Numbered from the stretch's first letter, positions 25,030 to 34,654 are shown. The stretch is DNA of 64,000 nt from Caballeronia zhejiangensis (GCF_000698575.1 NZ_JFHD01000008.1:1-64000); one strand, 5' to 3'. A program made the numbers and translations. The notes: a model not told the origin generated them from the sequence alone.

Positions 25030-27765
25030 TCAGACCGTGGAGAGACGCGCCATTTCCGTCTCAACGATGAGCTTCTTCAACTCCGGCACGCACGATCCGC
25101 AGTTGCCGCCCGCCTTCACGCACGAGGTGATTTCGGCGGCTGTCTTCAATCCCTTGTCGCGGATCGCGTTGCAGATCGTATTGCGTCCGACGCCGAAGCA
25201 CGAGCACACGGTCGGCCCGGTGTCCTCGCCCTTGCCTATCGGCTGACCGAGCAGGAGGCTCGCGCGGTCCTCGTCATCGAGGCGTCCCTTTTCGAACAGC
25301 GTCGCGAGCCACGCACGCGCGGGCAGATCGGGCCGCTCGGAGATGAACACGCAACTCTCGATACGCTCATTGACCACATGCGCCGCGCGATACACGCCCG
25401 CGCTCTTGTCCTCGTATTCGATCCAGTCAGCGTGCTCATCGTCGATATGAAAGAGCGCACGCGCCCAATCGTGATGATCGCCATGGGATGCATCGAAACG
25501 ATTACGGCCCGCCATTTCGTAACGGACGAAGCCCGTGCCATGCACGCGCGTCCAGTGCGTGACCATGTCGAGGTGCGGCGCGGCGCGAGAGAGCGAAAAG
25601 CCGTGCCATGTCACGTGAAACTTCTCGATTGCGACAGGCGTGTGCTTGAACTCCGGTTCGCCCGAAACCGGATCGACGACGGGATTCACTACCGCACCGA
25701 CGCGCGCGTCGGAGGCGGTCTGATCGTTCCAGTGGATCGGCACGAACACGCTGCCGCGCGGCATGCCACCGCCATGCTGCACGCGCGCGATCATCGAGCC
25801 CCAGCGACTCGACACGCGCGCGATTTCGCCTTCGCGCACGCCGCATGCGAGCGCGTCTTGCGGATGCATGTCGATGAACGATTCGCTGATATGGCCCGCG
25901 AGTTTCGAGGAGCGGCCCGTTCGCGTCATTGTGTGCCATTGGTCGCGCACGCGTCCGGTGTTGAGCACGAGCGGATAGTCGTCATCGGGCGCATTCACGG
26001 GCGCGCGTGCAACGGTTGCTACGAAGCGCGCACGGCCATCTGCATGACTGAAGCGGTGATCTTCGAAGAGCCGCTCCGTTCCTCCCTCTGCCGATTCGCG
26101 CAACGGCCATTGTGTCGGCTGCAGCGCATCGTATTGCGCGCGATCGAGCCCGGCCAGCCCACCGATATGAAACGCGCGATGCACGCCCGCCGACGCATCG
26201 TTGCGATACGCGCTCAACCGTGCGTGCTCGTCGAAAATCTCATGCGGACCCGCAAAATCGAAGCCTTCGAAGCCCATGCGCCGCGCGACATCGCAGATGA
26301 TGCGCCAGTCCGCGCGCGCCTTGCCCGGCGCCGGAATGAACGCGCGTTGACGCGAGATGCGCCGCTCCGAGTTCGTCACGGTGCCATCCTTCTCGCCCCA
26401 GCCGAGCGCGGGCAGCAGCACATCGGCGAACGCGTTCGTATCCGTCTTTTCGATGATGTCCGATGCAACCACGAGCTCGCACTTCTCGAGCGCGCGCTTC
26501 ACGCGATCGCCATCGGGCAGGCTGACGACAGGATTGGTGCCCATCACCCATACGGCTTTCACGCGGCCCGCTTCGATTGCATCGAACAACTCGACGGCCT
26601 TCAATCCGGCGCGCTCTGCAATCGCAGGCGAATTCCAGAACGTCCGCACCATCTCGCCATGCAGCGGATCGCCGAACTCGAGATGCGCGGCGAGCGTATT
26701 CGCGAGGCCGCCGACTTCGCGTCCGCCCATCGCGTTGGGCTGGCCGGTGAACGAGAACGGTCCCATGCCAGGCTTGCCGATTCGCCCCGTCAGCAGATGG
26801 CAATTGATGATGCAGTTGACCTTGTCCGTGCCGGCGCTCGACTGATTCACGCCTTGCGAATAGACCGTCACCACGCGCTCCGTGCGCGCGAAAAGACGAT
26901 AAAACTCCATCAGATCGTGTTGATCGAGCTTGCAGTCTTTCGCGGTTTGCGCGAGATCCGAAGAACCCGCCGCTGCGAGCGCGTCGTCGGAACCGCTGGT
27001 ATGTGCATCGACGAAAGCCGCATCGATTGCGCCGTGCTCCGCGAGGAACGCGAGCAGGCCGTTGAACAGCGCCACATCGCTGCCAGGCTTGAGCGGCAGA
27101 TGCAGATCGGCCATTTCGCAAGTCGCGGTATAGCGCGGATCGATGACGACGATCTTCATCTCCGGCCGCTTCTCCTTCATCTTCACGATGCGCTGAAAGA
27201 GAATCGGATGACACCATGCCGTGTTCGATCCCACGAGCACGACGAGGTCCGCGAGTTCGAGGTCCTCATAACTCATCGGCACGAGGTCTTCGCCGAACGC
27301 GCGCTTGTGTCCCGCCACCGACGACGACATGCACAGCCGCGAGTTCGTATCGATGTTTGCGCTGCCGATGTAGCCCTTCATCAGCTTGTTGGCGACGTAG
27401 TAGTCCTCGGTGAGCAACTGACCCGATACATAGAACGCGACCGCGTCGGGACCATGCTCCGCGATGATGCGCGAAAAGCCGCTCGCAACCGTGCCGATGG
27501 CATCGGCCCACGATGCATCGGTAAGCGCGCCGCTGCGGCGGTCGCGCAGTTTCGGATTGAGCAGACGCCCTTCGAGTCCAATCGTTTCGCCGAGCGCCGA
27601 GCCCTTCACGCACAGACGGCCGAAGTTCGATGGATGCGTTTCATCGCCGGCGATCGACACTTCGGTCGCGCTCTTCGGCGATGCGTTCACACCGCAGCCG
27701 ACGCCGCAATACGGGCAAGTCGTTTTAACAGAAGCCGTTTGAATGGGGATGATGGACATGCTCAC
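25030..27765 (-). CDS. nasA: Assimilatory nitrate reductase catalytic subunit
   Basis: A 911-residue molybdopterin oxidoreductase that reduces nitrate to nitrite in the cytoplasm. It has an N-terminal [4Fe-4S] motif (CPYCGVGC near 17-24, then RLCVKGSALGE), the bis-MGD domains, the molybdopterin dinucleotide-binding domain (about 590-720) and a C-terminal BFD-like [2Fe-2S] domain (CSCFGVGR...CVKAGGNCGSC), the arrangement of NasA rather than periplasmic NapA; no Tat signal is present. GTG 27765 has AGGA at a good distance; ATG 27759 is the alternative. It is the last gene of the operon. Confidence 0.95.
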   Translation of the reverse strand: MSMSIIPIQTASVKTTCPYCGVGCGVNASPKSATEVSIAGDETHPSNFGRLCVKGSALGETIGLEGRLLNPKLRDRRSGALTDASWADAIGTVASGFSRIIAEHGPDAVAFYVSGQLLTEDYYVANKLMKGYIGSANIDTNSRLCMSSSVAGHKRAFGEDLVPMSYEDLELADLVVLVGSNTAWCHPILFQRIVKMKEKRPEMKIVVIDPRYTATCEMADLHLPLKPGSDVALFNGLLAFLAEHGAIDAAFVDAHTSGSDDALAAAGSSDLAQTAKDCKLDQHDLMEFYRLFARTERVVTVYSQGVNQSSAGTDKVNCIINCHLLTGRIGKPGMGPFSFTGQPNAMGGREVGGLANTLAAHLEFGDPLHGEMVRTFWNSPAIAERAGLKAVELFDAIEAGRVKAVWVMGTNPVVSLPDGDRVKRALEKCELVVASDIIEKTDTNAFADVLLPALGWGEKDGTVTNSERRISRQRAFIPAPGKARADWRIICDVARRMGFEGFDFAGPHEIFDEHARLSAYRNDASAGVHRAFHIGGLAGLDRAQYDALQPTQWPLRESAEGGTERLFEDHRFSHADGRARFVATVARAPVNAPDDDYPLVLNTGRVRDQWHTMTRTGRSSKLAGHISESFIDMHPQDALACGVREGEIARVSSRWGSMIARVQHGGGMPRGSVFVPIHWNDQTASDARVGAVVNPVVDPVSGEPEFKHTPVAIEKFHVTWHGFSLSRAAPHLDMVTHWTRVHGTGFVRYEMAGRNRFDASHGDHHDWARALFHIDDEHADWIEYEDKSAGVYRAAHVVNERIESCVFISERPDLPARAWLATLFEKGRLDDEDRASLLLGQPIGKGEDTGPTVCSCFGVGRNTICNAIRDKGLKTAAEITSCVKAGGNCGSCVPELKKLIVETEMARLSTV

Positions 27766-27787
27766 GTTTCTCTATCCTTGGCCGTAT

Positions 27788-29047
27788 TCAGGCTTCACAA
27801 AGCGTCTTGCCGAAAAGAAGCTTGCCGCGCAGATGCGATACGTCCGCGCGGCTCTGAATCAGATCGAAATACCAGCCGCCGTCCTTCACGTCGCCGTACA
27901 GCACCGCGCCGATCACGCGTCCCGCCTGCAGCACGACACGCTTGTACACGCCGCGGCGCGGATCGCGCAGCACGAGATCCTCGCTGTCCTCGCCGCCGAT
28001 GAAATCGCCTGCCGAATACAGATCGACGCCCGTCACCTTGAGCTTCGTCGCCGTCGCGCGCTGCACGTAACGGCGATGCCCCGCGCCCGCGAGATGCGCG
28101 CCCGCCACGCGCGCCTGATCCCAGATCGGCGCGACGAGACCGAAGGTCGCCGAGCGATGCTGCACGCATTCGCCCACCGCATACACGCGCGGATCGAAAG
28201 TCTGCAAGGTGTCGTCGACGACGATGGCGCGCTCGCAATGCAGCCCCGCCTCTTTCGCGAGCGCGATGTTGGGCCGCACGCCCGCCGTCATCACGACGAG
28301 ATCAGCGTCGATCTGCGTGCCGTCCGCGAAACGCACGGCGCGCACGCGGTCGTCGCCGACGATCTCCGTCGTCTGCGCGGCCATCGCGAAGTTGAGGCCT
28401 TTCGCTTCGAGCGAACGCTTGAGCAACGCGGACGCGGTGGCATCGAGCTGACGATCCATCAGGCTGCCGCTCGCATGCACGACCGTTACCGACATGCCCT
28501 GCCGCTGCAAGCCGTTGGCCGCTTCGAGCCCGAGCAGACCGCCGCCGATGATCACCGCGTGCCGATGATCGCGTGCCGCTTCGAGCATCGTTTCGACATC
28601 CTGAATGTCGCGAAATGCGATCACACCGGAAAGCTCGCAACCCGGCACCGGAATGATGAATGGCTTCGAGCCGGTCGCGATCAGCAGACGGTCGTAGTGC
28701 GCTTCCACGCCCTTCTCCGAACGCACGACGCGCCGCGCACGATCGATTTCGATCACGGCATCGCCCGCATGCAGCGTGATGCCGTTCGCGTCGTACCATT
28801 CGCGCGTGTTGAGAATGATGTCGTCGACGCTCTTCTCGCCCGCGAGCACCGGCGACAACAGAATGCGGTTGTAGTTGCCGTACGGCTCGGCGCCGAATAC
28901 GGTGATGTCGTACAGCTCGGGCGCGATCTTCAGCAGTTCTTCGACCGTACGCATACCGGCCATGCCGTTGCCGATCACCACGAGCCGCTGGCGCGATGCG
29001 GCGTGCTTCAACGCCGCCATGCCCGCAACCGCATATTCGGTCTTCAT
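27788..29047 (-). CDS. NAD(P)/FAD-dependent reductase of nitrate assimilation (NasB/NirB N-domain-like)
   Basis: A 419-residue flavoprotein of the pyridine nucleotide-disulphide reductase class 3 type, with an FAD motif (VVIGNGMAGMRTVEELL, near 23-39), an NAD(P)H motif (AVIIGGGLLGLEAANGL) and a second FAD motif (VYAVGECVQHRS). It resembles the N-terminal half of NirB without the iron-sulphur and siroheme domains. It probably passes electrons from NAD(P)H to NasA. The ATG overlaps the nirD stop (ATGA, 29044-29047) and nasA starts 22 bp after its stop. Confidence 0.9.
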   Translation of the reverse strand: MKTEYAVAGMAALKHAASRQRLVVIGNGMAGMRTVEELLKIAPELYDITVFGAEPYGNYNRILLSPVLAGEKSVDDIILNTREWYDANGITLHAGDAVIEIDRARRVVRSEKGVEAHYDRLLIATGSKPFIIPVPGCELSGVIAFRDIQDVETMLEAARDHRHAVIIGGGLLGLEAANGLQRQGMSVTVVHASGSLMDRQLDATASALLKRSLEAKGLNFAMAAQTTEIVGDDRVRAVRFADGTQIDADLVVMTAGVRPNIALAKEAGLHCERAIVVDDTLQTFDPRVYAVGECVQHRSATFGLVAPIWDQARVAGAHLAGAGHRRYVQRATATKLKVTGVDLYSAGDFIGGEDSEDLVLRDPRRGVYKRVVLQAGRVIGAVLYGDVKDGGWYFDLIQSRADVSHLRGKLLFGKTLCEA

Positions 29048-29388
29048 GCCGCGACCCACACCTTGCCGCCCGCGACCTTCACGCGATACGCGCTCACCGA
29101 AAGCTCCGGCGCTTCCAGGCATTCGCCCGTGCGCAGATCGAAGTGCTGCTTGTAGATCGGCGATGCAACGACGATACGCTCGCCCAGACTTCCCACGATG
29201 CCGCGCGAGAGCACCGCGGCTTGCGAATGCGGGTCGTAGTTGTCGATCGCGTACACGGCTGCCTCTTCGCCCGCGACATGAAACACCGCGACTTGCGTGC
29301 CCTTCACGAGCGCGCACACGCCCGTATCCGGCACGATGTCGTCGAGTTCACAAACGGCGGTCCAGTCCTGTTCGATACGGTCGTTCAT
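29044..29388 (-). CDS. nirD: Nitrite reductase small subunit NirD
   Basis: A 114-residue Rieske-fold protein, partner of NirB in NADH-dependent nitrite reduction to ammonium. As in other NirD proteins the Rieske Cys/His cluster ligands are absent; the fold pattern survives (VYAIDNYDPHSQAAVLSRG, then SPIYKQHFDLRTGECLE). GAGGAG lies 8 bases before the ATG at 29386-29388; a longer frame adds five residues with no better signal. It starts 18 bp after nirB and overlaps the flavoprotein gene. Confidence 0.95.
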   Translation of the reverse strand: MNDRIEQDWTAVCELDDIVPDTGVCALVKGTQVAVFHVAGEEAAVYAIDNYDPHSQAAVLSRGIVGSLGERIVVASPIYKQHFDLRTGECLEAPELSVSAYRVKVAGGKVWVAA

Positions 29389-29406
29389 GATGTTTCTCCT
29401 CACGCG

Positions 29407-31929
29407 TTAAACGGTTTCGGCAAGCTTCGACTTGCGCTCTTCGAGCGTGGCGGGGCGAATCTGGCCGCGCTCTTCCACGAAGGTCACGTTCGCATCGCCC
29501 TGTTCGCTGTTGACGAAGTGACGGAAGCGCTTGCGCGTATGCGGATCGGTGACGGCCTTTTTCCATTCGTCCTCGTAGGTATCGACGACGAGTTGCATCT
29601 CCGCTTCGAGCTCGGCGGCGATGTCGAGCTTGTCGTTGATGACGACGTCGATCAGATACTCGAGTCCGCCTTCGAGGTTGTCGCGCCATACGCTCGTGCG
29701 TTGCAGGCGATCCGCCGTACGCACGTAGAACATCAGGAAGCGGTCGATGTACCGCACGAGCGTGTCGTGATCGAGATCGGACGCGATAAGCTCGGCGTGA
29801 CGCGGCTTCATGCCGCCGTTACCGCATACGTAGAGATTCCAGCCCTTCTCCGTCGCGATCACGCCGACGTCCTTGCCTTGCGCTTCGGCGCACTCGCGCG
29901 TGCAGCCCGACACGCCGAACTTGATCTTGTGCGGCGTGCGCAGACCCTTGTAGCGATTCTCCAGTTCGATCGCGAGTCCGACCGAATCGCCGACGCCATA
30001 ACGGCACCACGTCGAGCCGACGCACGACTTCACGGTGCGCAGGGCCTTGCCATACGCATGACCCGATTCGAAGCCCGCCGCGATGAGCTCTTCCCAGATG
30101 AACGGCAATTGCTCTACGCGCGCGCCGAACATGTCGACACGCTGGCCGCCCGTAATCTTCGTATAGAGGCCGTACTTCTTCGCGACCTGGCCGACCGCGA
30201 TCAAGCCATCGGGCGTCACTTCGCCGCCCGGCATGCGCGGCACGACGCTGTACGTGCCATCGCGCTGGATGTTCGCGAGGTAGTAATCGTTCGAATCCTG
30301 CAGGCTCGCGTGCTCTTTCTTCAGCACGAACTCGTTCCAGCACGAAGCAAGAATGCTCGCGACGGCAGGCTTGCAGACATCGCAGCCGCGTCCCTTGCCG
30401 TGCTTCGCGAGCAGCGTGCCGAACGTGCGATGTCCTTCCACGCGCGCGATGTGATAAAGCTCCTGACGCGAATACGGGAAGTGCTCGCACAGATGATTGT
30501 TCACCGCGAGACCCTGCCGCTTCATCTCCGACTTCATCACTTGCGTGACGAGCGGCACGCAGCCGCCGCACGATGCGCCCGCCTTGCACGACGACTTGAT
30601 CGCGCCAATGCTCGTTGCGCCCGCGCAGACAGCCGCGCAGATTTCAGCCTTGCTTACGTTGTTGCACGAACAGATCTGCGCCGCATCGGGCAAGGCTTCG
30701 ACGCCGAGCGCGGGCTTCGCTTTTCCATCGCTCGACGGCAGGATCAGGAACTCGGGCGCTTCGGGCAACTCGATCTTGTTCAACATCATCTGCAGCAGCG
30801 TGCCGTATTCCGCTGCATCGCCGACCATCACGCCGCCGAGAAGAAACTTGCCGCAGTCGGACACGACGATCTTCTTGTAGACCTGCTTGCGCTCGTCGCT
30901 GTACTGATACGTCCGGCTGCCGGGCGTCTTGCCGTGTGCATCGCCGATGCTCGCCACATCGACGCCCATCAGCTTGAGTTTGGTGCTCATGTCCGCGCCC
31001 GCGAACGCCGCCTCCTCGCCGATGATCTGCTTCGCGACGATGCGCGCCATGTCGTAACCCGGCGCGACGAGGCCGAACAACTGGCCCTTCCACAACGCAC
31101 ATTCGCCGATGGCATAGATCGCTTCGTCGCTCGTGCGGCAGGCGTCGTCGATCACGATGCCGCCGCGCGCGCCGATGTCGAGACCCGCTGCACGCGCGAT
31201 GTCGTCGCGCGGACGAATGCCTGCCGAGAACACGATCATGTCAGTGTCGAGATGCGTCTCATCGGCGAAATTCATGCGGTTGGCCGCGCCTTCGCCATCG
31301 ACGATCGCAAGCGTGTTCTTACCCGTATGAACCGTGACGCCGAGCTCCTCGATCTTCGCGCGCAGCACGCGTCCGCCGCCGTCATCGACCTGCACGGCCA
31401 TCAGGCGCGGCGCGAATTCGATCACATGCGTTTCGAGTCCCATGTCGCGCAGCGCCTTCGCTGCTTCGAGACCGAGCAGACCGCCGCCGACGACCGTGCC
31501 CGTCTTCGAGCGCGCGCCGCATGCCTGCATCGCTTCGAGATCTTCGATCGTGCGATACACGAAGCAGCCGTCGCGATCACGGCCTTCGATGGGCGGCACG
31601 AACGGATAGGAGCCGGTCGCGAGCACGAGCTTGTCGTACGCGAGCACTTCGCCCGTCGAAGCCGTCACCGTGCGCGCCGCGCGATCGATCGACACCGCGC
31701 GCGCATTCAGTTTCAGCGCATAACCCGAACGTTCGAAGAAGCCCTCTTCGACGAGCGAGAGATCATCCGCGCTCTTGCCCGTGAAGAATTCGGTCAGATG
31801 CACGCGGTCGTACGCGGCGCGCGGTTCTTCGCACAGGACCGTCACGTCGAGCGCTTCGTTGCCGCTCTCGGCGAGACATTCGAGGAACTTGTGGCCGACC
31901 ATGCCGTGGCCGATGACGACGATTTTCAT
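29407..31929 (-). CDS. nirB: Nitrite reductase [NAD(P)H] large subunit NirB
   Basis: An 840-residue enzyme that reduces nitrite to ammonium with six electrons from NADH. Domains in order: FAD/NAD-binding reductase (about 1-400; VVIGHGMVGHKFLE at the start), BFD-like [2Fe-2S] (about 415-465; CSCNNVSKAE...CGGC), and the sulphite/nitrite reductase ferredoxin-like and siroheme-[4Fe-4S] domains (about 540-780) with cluster ligands in CVGSTWCRYG and CTRECAEAQ. Siroheme comes from the CobA product encoded nearby. It begins 12 bp after the transporter gene. Confidence 0.96.
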   Translation of the reverse strand: MKIVVIGHGMVGHKFLECLAESGNEALDVTVLCEEPRAAYDRVHLTEFFTGKSADDLSLVEEGFFERSGYALKLNARAVSIDRAARTVTASTGEVLAYDKLVLATGSYPFVPPIEGRDRDGCFVYRTIEDLEAMQACGARSKTGTVVGGGLLGLEAAKALRDMGLETHVIEFAPRLMAVQVDDGGGRVLRAKIEELGVTVHTGKNTLAIVDGEGAANRMNFADETHLDTDMIVFSAGIRPRDDIARAAGLDIGARGGIVIDDACRTSDEAIYAIGECALWKGQLFGLVAPGYDMARIVAKQIIGEEAAFAGADMSTKLKLMGVDVASIGDAHGKTPGSRTYQYSDERKQVYKKIVVSDCGKFLLGGVMVGDAAEYGTLLQMMLNKIELPEAPEFLILPSSDGKAKPALGVEALPDAAQICSCNNVSKAEICAAVCAGATSIGAIKSSCKAGASCGGCVPLVTQVMKSEMKRQGLAVNNHLCEHFPYSRQELYHIARVEGHRTFGTLLAKHGKGRGCDVCKPAVASILASCWNEFVLKKEHASLQDSNDYYLANIQRDGTYSVVPRMPGGEVTPDGLIAVGQVAKKYGLYTKITGGQRVDMFGARVEQLPFIWEELIAAGFESGHAYGKALRTVKSCVGSTWCRYGVGDSVGLAIELENRYKGLRTPHKIKFGVSGCTRECAEAQGKDVGVIATEKGWNLYVCGNGGMKPRHAELIASDLDHDTLVRYIDRFLMFYVRTADRLQRTSVWRDNLEGGLEYLIDVVINDKLDIAAELEAEMQLVVDTYEDEWKKAVTDPHTRKRFRHFVNSEQGDANVTFVEERGQIRPATLEERKSKLAETV

Positions 31930-31941
31930 GACGGGGCCTTC

Positions 31942-33267
31942 TCAGTTTGCAATGACGTTATTGGCTGCGAGCGCGCTTTCGCGCAGTGCCGCTTCGCGTG
32001 CCTTGTGTTCGGGGGAGAAGCGCACGGCGAGCGCGCAGAGCGCCGTCGTCGCGACGATCACGCCGAGCATCGAGAGCGTGGCTTGCGCGTTGCCGAGGCC
32101 TTTCATCAGGAAGCCCGCTGCGACCGCGCCGACGTTGCCGCCGGCGCCGATCACGCCAGCCACGCCGCCGAGCGCCTTGCGATCGATGAACGGCACGAGC
32201 GCGTAAGTCGCGCCGCATGCCATGTGCGTGAAGAGGCCGAACGCAAGCATCGCGACGATGGCGAGCACGACGCTCGGCGCATGCGCGAACGCATAGAGGC
32301 CGATGCCTTCGCCCGCGATCAGCGCGAACAACAAGGTCGCGCGGATATCGAGGCCTTTCTTCGCGGCGGCTTTATCGGAGAGCCAGCCGCCGAGCGCGCG
32401 GGCGAAGAGCGCGAGCAGACCGAAGCTGCCCGCCGCCATGCCGGCTTGCGCGAGCGAGAGGCCGAAGTGATCGACGTAATAGATCGCCGCCATGTTGTGG
32501 ATGAACACTTCGACGCCGAAGCACGCGCCGTACGTGACGAAGAGCATCCACACGCGATAGTTCGAGCACGCGGTCAGGAAGCTCTGCCAGCCGCCCTTCT
32601 TGCCGCCGTCGATCGCGACGCCGGCACGGCGCAGCGCGACGAAGTCGCCTTGCGGGCAATCCTGCGTATAGCGCCAGTAGAAGAAGGCCATCACCGGCAT
32701 CGCGATGCCCGGCACGATCAAAGCGACGCGCCATGCCGATGCTTCGCCCACGCCGAGCGCGATCGCTGCCGCGACGAGAAGCGGAATGATCGCCTGCGCC
32801 GCGCCCGCGCCCGCGTTGCCCCAGCCGGCAGTCGTTGCGTTCGCGGTGCCGACGACGTTCGGCGCGAACATCACCGACGTGTGGTACTGCGTGATGACGA
32901 AGCTCGCGCCGATCGCGCCGATCGCGAGACGGCACCACAGGAAGCTGTCGTAGCCCGTAGAGAGCGCCGCGCCGATGACAGGCACCGAACCCGCGAGCAG
33001 CAGCGCGCCATACACGCGGCGCGGGCCGAAGCGATCGCACATCGGTCCGACGACGAGGCGCACCAGAATCGTCACGGCGACGGCCGCGATATTGATGTTC
33101 GCAACTTGATCCGCCGTGAGTCCGTATTCGCGCTTGATGAGCGGCATCAGCGGCGCGCAGGCGAACCACGCGAAGAAGCATACGAAGAAGGCCATCCACG
33201 TGAGATGGAAGGCGCGCATCGGCGCGCTGCGCATGCTGAAGAGATCGATCCGGGTGGCTTTGTCCAT
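31942..33267 (-). CDS. Nitrate/nitrite transporter (NarK/NasA-type, NNP family)
   Basis: A 441-residue, 12-helix MFS protein of the nitrate-nitrite porter family. The nitrate signature in helix 5 (GWGNAGAGAAQAIIP) and the second in helix 11 (GVAGVIGAGGNVGAVAAGF) are clear. It imports nitrate for the reductases encoded downstream. The start at 33265-33267 (MDKATRID) has GGAAAG upstream. It is the first gene of the operon and is preceded by a long leader with terminator and ANTAR-type hairpins. A frame extending upstream runs into that leader and was discarded. Confidence 0.94.
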   Translation of the reverse strand: MDKATRIDLFSMRSAPMRAFHLTWMAFFVCFFAWFACAPLMPLIKREYGLTADQVANINIAAVAVTILVRLVVGPMCDRFGPRRVYGALLLAGSVPVIGAALSTGYDSFLWCRLAIGAIGASFVITQYHTSVMFAPNVVGTANATTAGWGNAGAGAAQAIIPLLVAAAIALGVGEASAWRVALIVPGIAMPVMAFFYWRYTQDCPQGDFVALRRAGVAIDGGKKGGWQSFLTACSNYRVWMLFVTYGACFGVEVFIHNMAAIYYVDHFGLSLAQAGMAAGSFGLLALFARALGGWLSDKAAAKKGLDIRATLLFALIAGEGIGLYAFAHAPSVVLAIVAMLAFGLFTHMACGATYALVPFIDRKALGGVAGVIGAGGNVGAVAAGFLMKGLGNAQATLSMLGVIVATTALCALAVRFSPEHKAREAALRESALAANNVIAN

Positions 33268-33277
33268 CGTCTTTCCG

Positions 33278-33331
33278 CAAAAAAAGAAAGGCGTCCCGCG
33301 CATGGGCCGGGAAGCCGATGCGGGGGACGCC
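33278..33331 (-). terminator. Leader attenuator (terminator) before the nitrate operon
   Basis: On the minus strand GGCGTCCC (33331-33324) pairs with GGGACGCC (33297-33290). The stem extends inward through GCAT/ATGC-type pairing (33318-33322 with 33299-33303), and the hairpin is followed by TTTCTTTTTTT. This ideal intrinsic terminator ends about 13 bp before the transporter start codon, so the operon must be read through by antitermination. Confidence 0.88.
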
Positions 33332-33398
33332 GTTGTCCGATGCCCGCATGTTCTTCACTTGCCGGGCGCTGTATTCAGGACGGATCGCCGTTGATCCG
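33320..33398 (-). promoter_or_regulatory. NasT (ANTAR)-binding leader RNA with two hexaloop hairpins
   Basis: In the leader RNA the upstream hairpin P1 is CGGATC-AACGGC-GATCCG (33398-33381). The downstream hairpin P2 has GGAC-AACGGC-GTCC (33338-33325) with an outer GCGGG/CCCGC stem (33347-33343 with 33324-33320) and a CATC bulge. Both loops are six bases with A at position 1 and G at position 4, the known ANTAR recognition rule. P2 shares bases with the terminator at 33290-33331, so the two folds exclude each other. Bound NasT should favour P2 and let transcription proceed. Confidence 0.85.
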
Positions 33399-33886
33399 AT
33401 GGCGAGACATAAGGCAAGGCCTATGCCATGCGCGCCGCATCGACTTCGGACGCTTGTCGCGCAAGGCTTTGCGCGTTATATGCACGGACTGCGCGCATGA
33501 GCTTCACGTCATGTTTCGATGCAGGCGGGCACAGGGATGGTGCGACGCAGCACTGATGCCGTGCGAACGTGCAAGCGATCGCTTCGTACGCTCCTCGACT
33601 TTGTACTGCACGGTTAACGCACGCATTCACATCGAGCAAGCGCCCATGCGCCCTCGCGGTGCCACCCGCGCACAACGACAGTGCGGATAACGTGCTCGAA
33701 GCCCTATTCGACCAATGGCCCGCTTATTGCATTGTCGAAAGCGCTGCGAGCAACGGCGTTCGCGGCGCCCCGATACATGAAAGCAAGGACAAAGGCGTCC
33801 CCATCGTGCAGCGACACGAGCGGACGCTATCTGCGTTTGCCGCGCCGATGCCTCACACACGAAGCACGCAGACTCAGGAAGCAACG
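33399..33886. other. Divergent promoter region between nitrate operon leader and cobA
   Basis: About 490 bp without a supported gene. It contains a perfect palindrome GCGCAA-GGCT-TTGCGC (33459-33474) upstream of the left-going leader, which could be an activator or NtrC-type site, although no standard sigma-54 promoter was recognised. The cobA frame stays open far upstream (from 33569), but that extension has no family sequence. Confidence 0.45.
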
Positions 33887-34654
33887 ATGAGCACCATCAA
33901 AGGCAAAGTCACTCTGTTGAGCGCGGGCCCCGGCGATCTGGACTTGCTGACCTTGCGCGCCGCGAAGGCGCTCGCCGCCGCCGACGTCCTTCTCGTCGAC
34001 GATCTCGCCAACGCCGACATCGTCACGCTTGCGCCGAACGCGCGCGTGATTCGCGTCGGCAAGCGCGGCGGATGCAAGTCCACGCCGCAAGCCTTCATTC
34101 AGCGCCTCATGCAGCGATACGCGAAGAAAGGACTGCATGTGGTGCGCGTGAAAGGCGGCGACGCGTTGCTCTTCGGACGCGCGGGCGAAGAGATCGCCGC
34201 ATTGCGCGGGGCGGATATTCCGGTCGATATCGTCAATGGCGTGTCATCGGGATTCGCGGCGGCGGCTGGACTCGGCATCTCGCTCACGCATCGCGATCAT
34301 TGTCAGGGCGTGACGTTCGTCACCGCGCACATGCAGGATCACAGTCAGCCGGATTGGGCCGCGCTCGCCGCAACGGGCACCACGCTCGCGATCTATATGG
34401 GCATGAGCCGCATCGCGAGTCTGACGGCATCGTTGCTCGATGCGTTGCCCGCGAGCACCCCTGCGGCCGTCGTGCAGCACGCGGGATCGTCGCAGGAAAA
34501 GCGGCTCGTGACGACGCTCGATCGTCTTGCCGATGATGCCAACGCTGCCGGCCTCGGCAGTCCGGCGGTGATTCTGATCGGCGGTGCGATCGGCGAAGCG
34601 GCGGAATTCGCGGCGCATGTGCAAAGCGCCAAAGGCTTCGCTCATGCCGCGTAA
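33887..34654 (+). CDS. cobA: Uroporphyrinogen-III C-methyltransferase
   Basis: A 255-residue SAM-dependent enzyme that methylates uroporphyrinogen III at C2 and C7 to precorrin-2, on the way to siroheme. Family motifs: VTLLSAGPGDLDLLTLRAAKAL at the N-terminus, the central VVRVKGGDALLFGRAGEE, and GVSSGFAAAAGLGISLTHRD. AGGA precedes ATG 33887. Placement beside nirB/nirD indicates a dedicated copy supplying siroheme to nitrite reductase. The dehydrogenase/ferrochelatase step is not encoded here and must come from elsewhere. Confidence 0.93.
   Translation: MSTIKGKVTLLSAGPGDLDLLTLRAAKALAAADVLLVDDLANADIVTLAPNARVIRVGKRGGCKSTPQAFIQRLMQRYAKKGLHVVRVKGGDALLFGRAGEEIAALRGADIPVDIVNGVSSGFAAAAGLGISLTHRDHCQGVTFVTAHMQDHSQPDWAALAATGTTLAIYMGMSRIASLTASLLDALPASTPAAVVQHAGSSQEKRLVTTLDRLADDANAAGLGSPAVILIGGAIGEAAEFAAHVQSAKGFAHAA

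Noticed and set aside
28996..33690. 1564-codon open frame on the plus strand
   Set aside because: It lies antisense to nirB, nirD and the transporter gene, is full of Arg, His and Ala, and matches no family. Long antisense frames are expected at this GC content.
33569..33886. 106-codon upstream extension of cobA
   Set aside because: No family similarity, low-quality sequence, and a good ribosome binding site exists at the shorter start.
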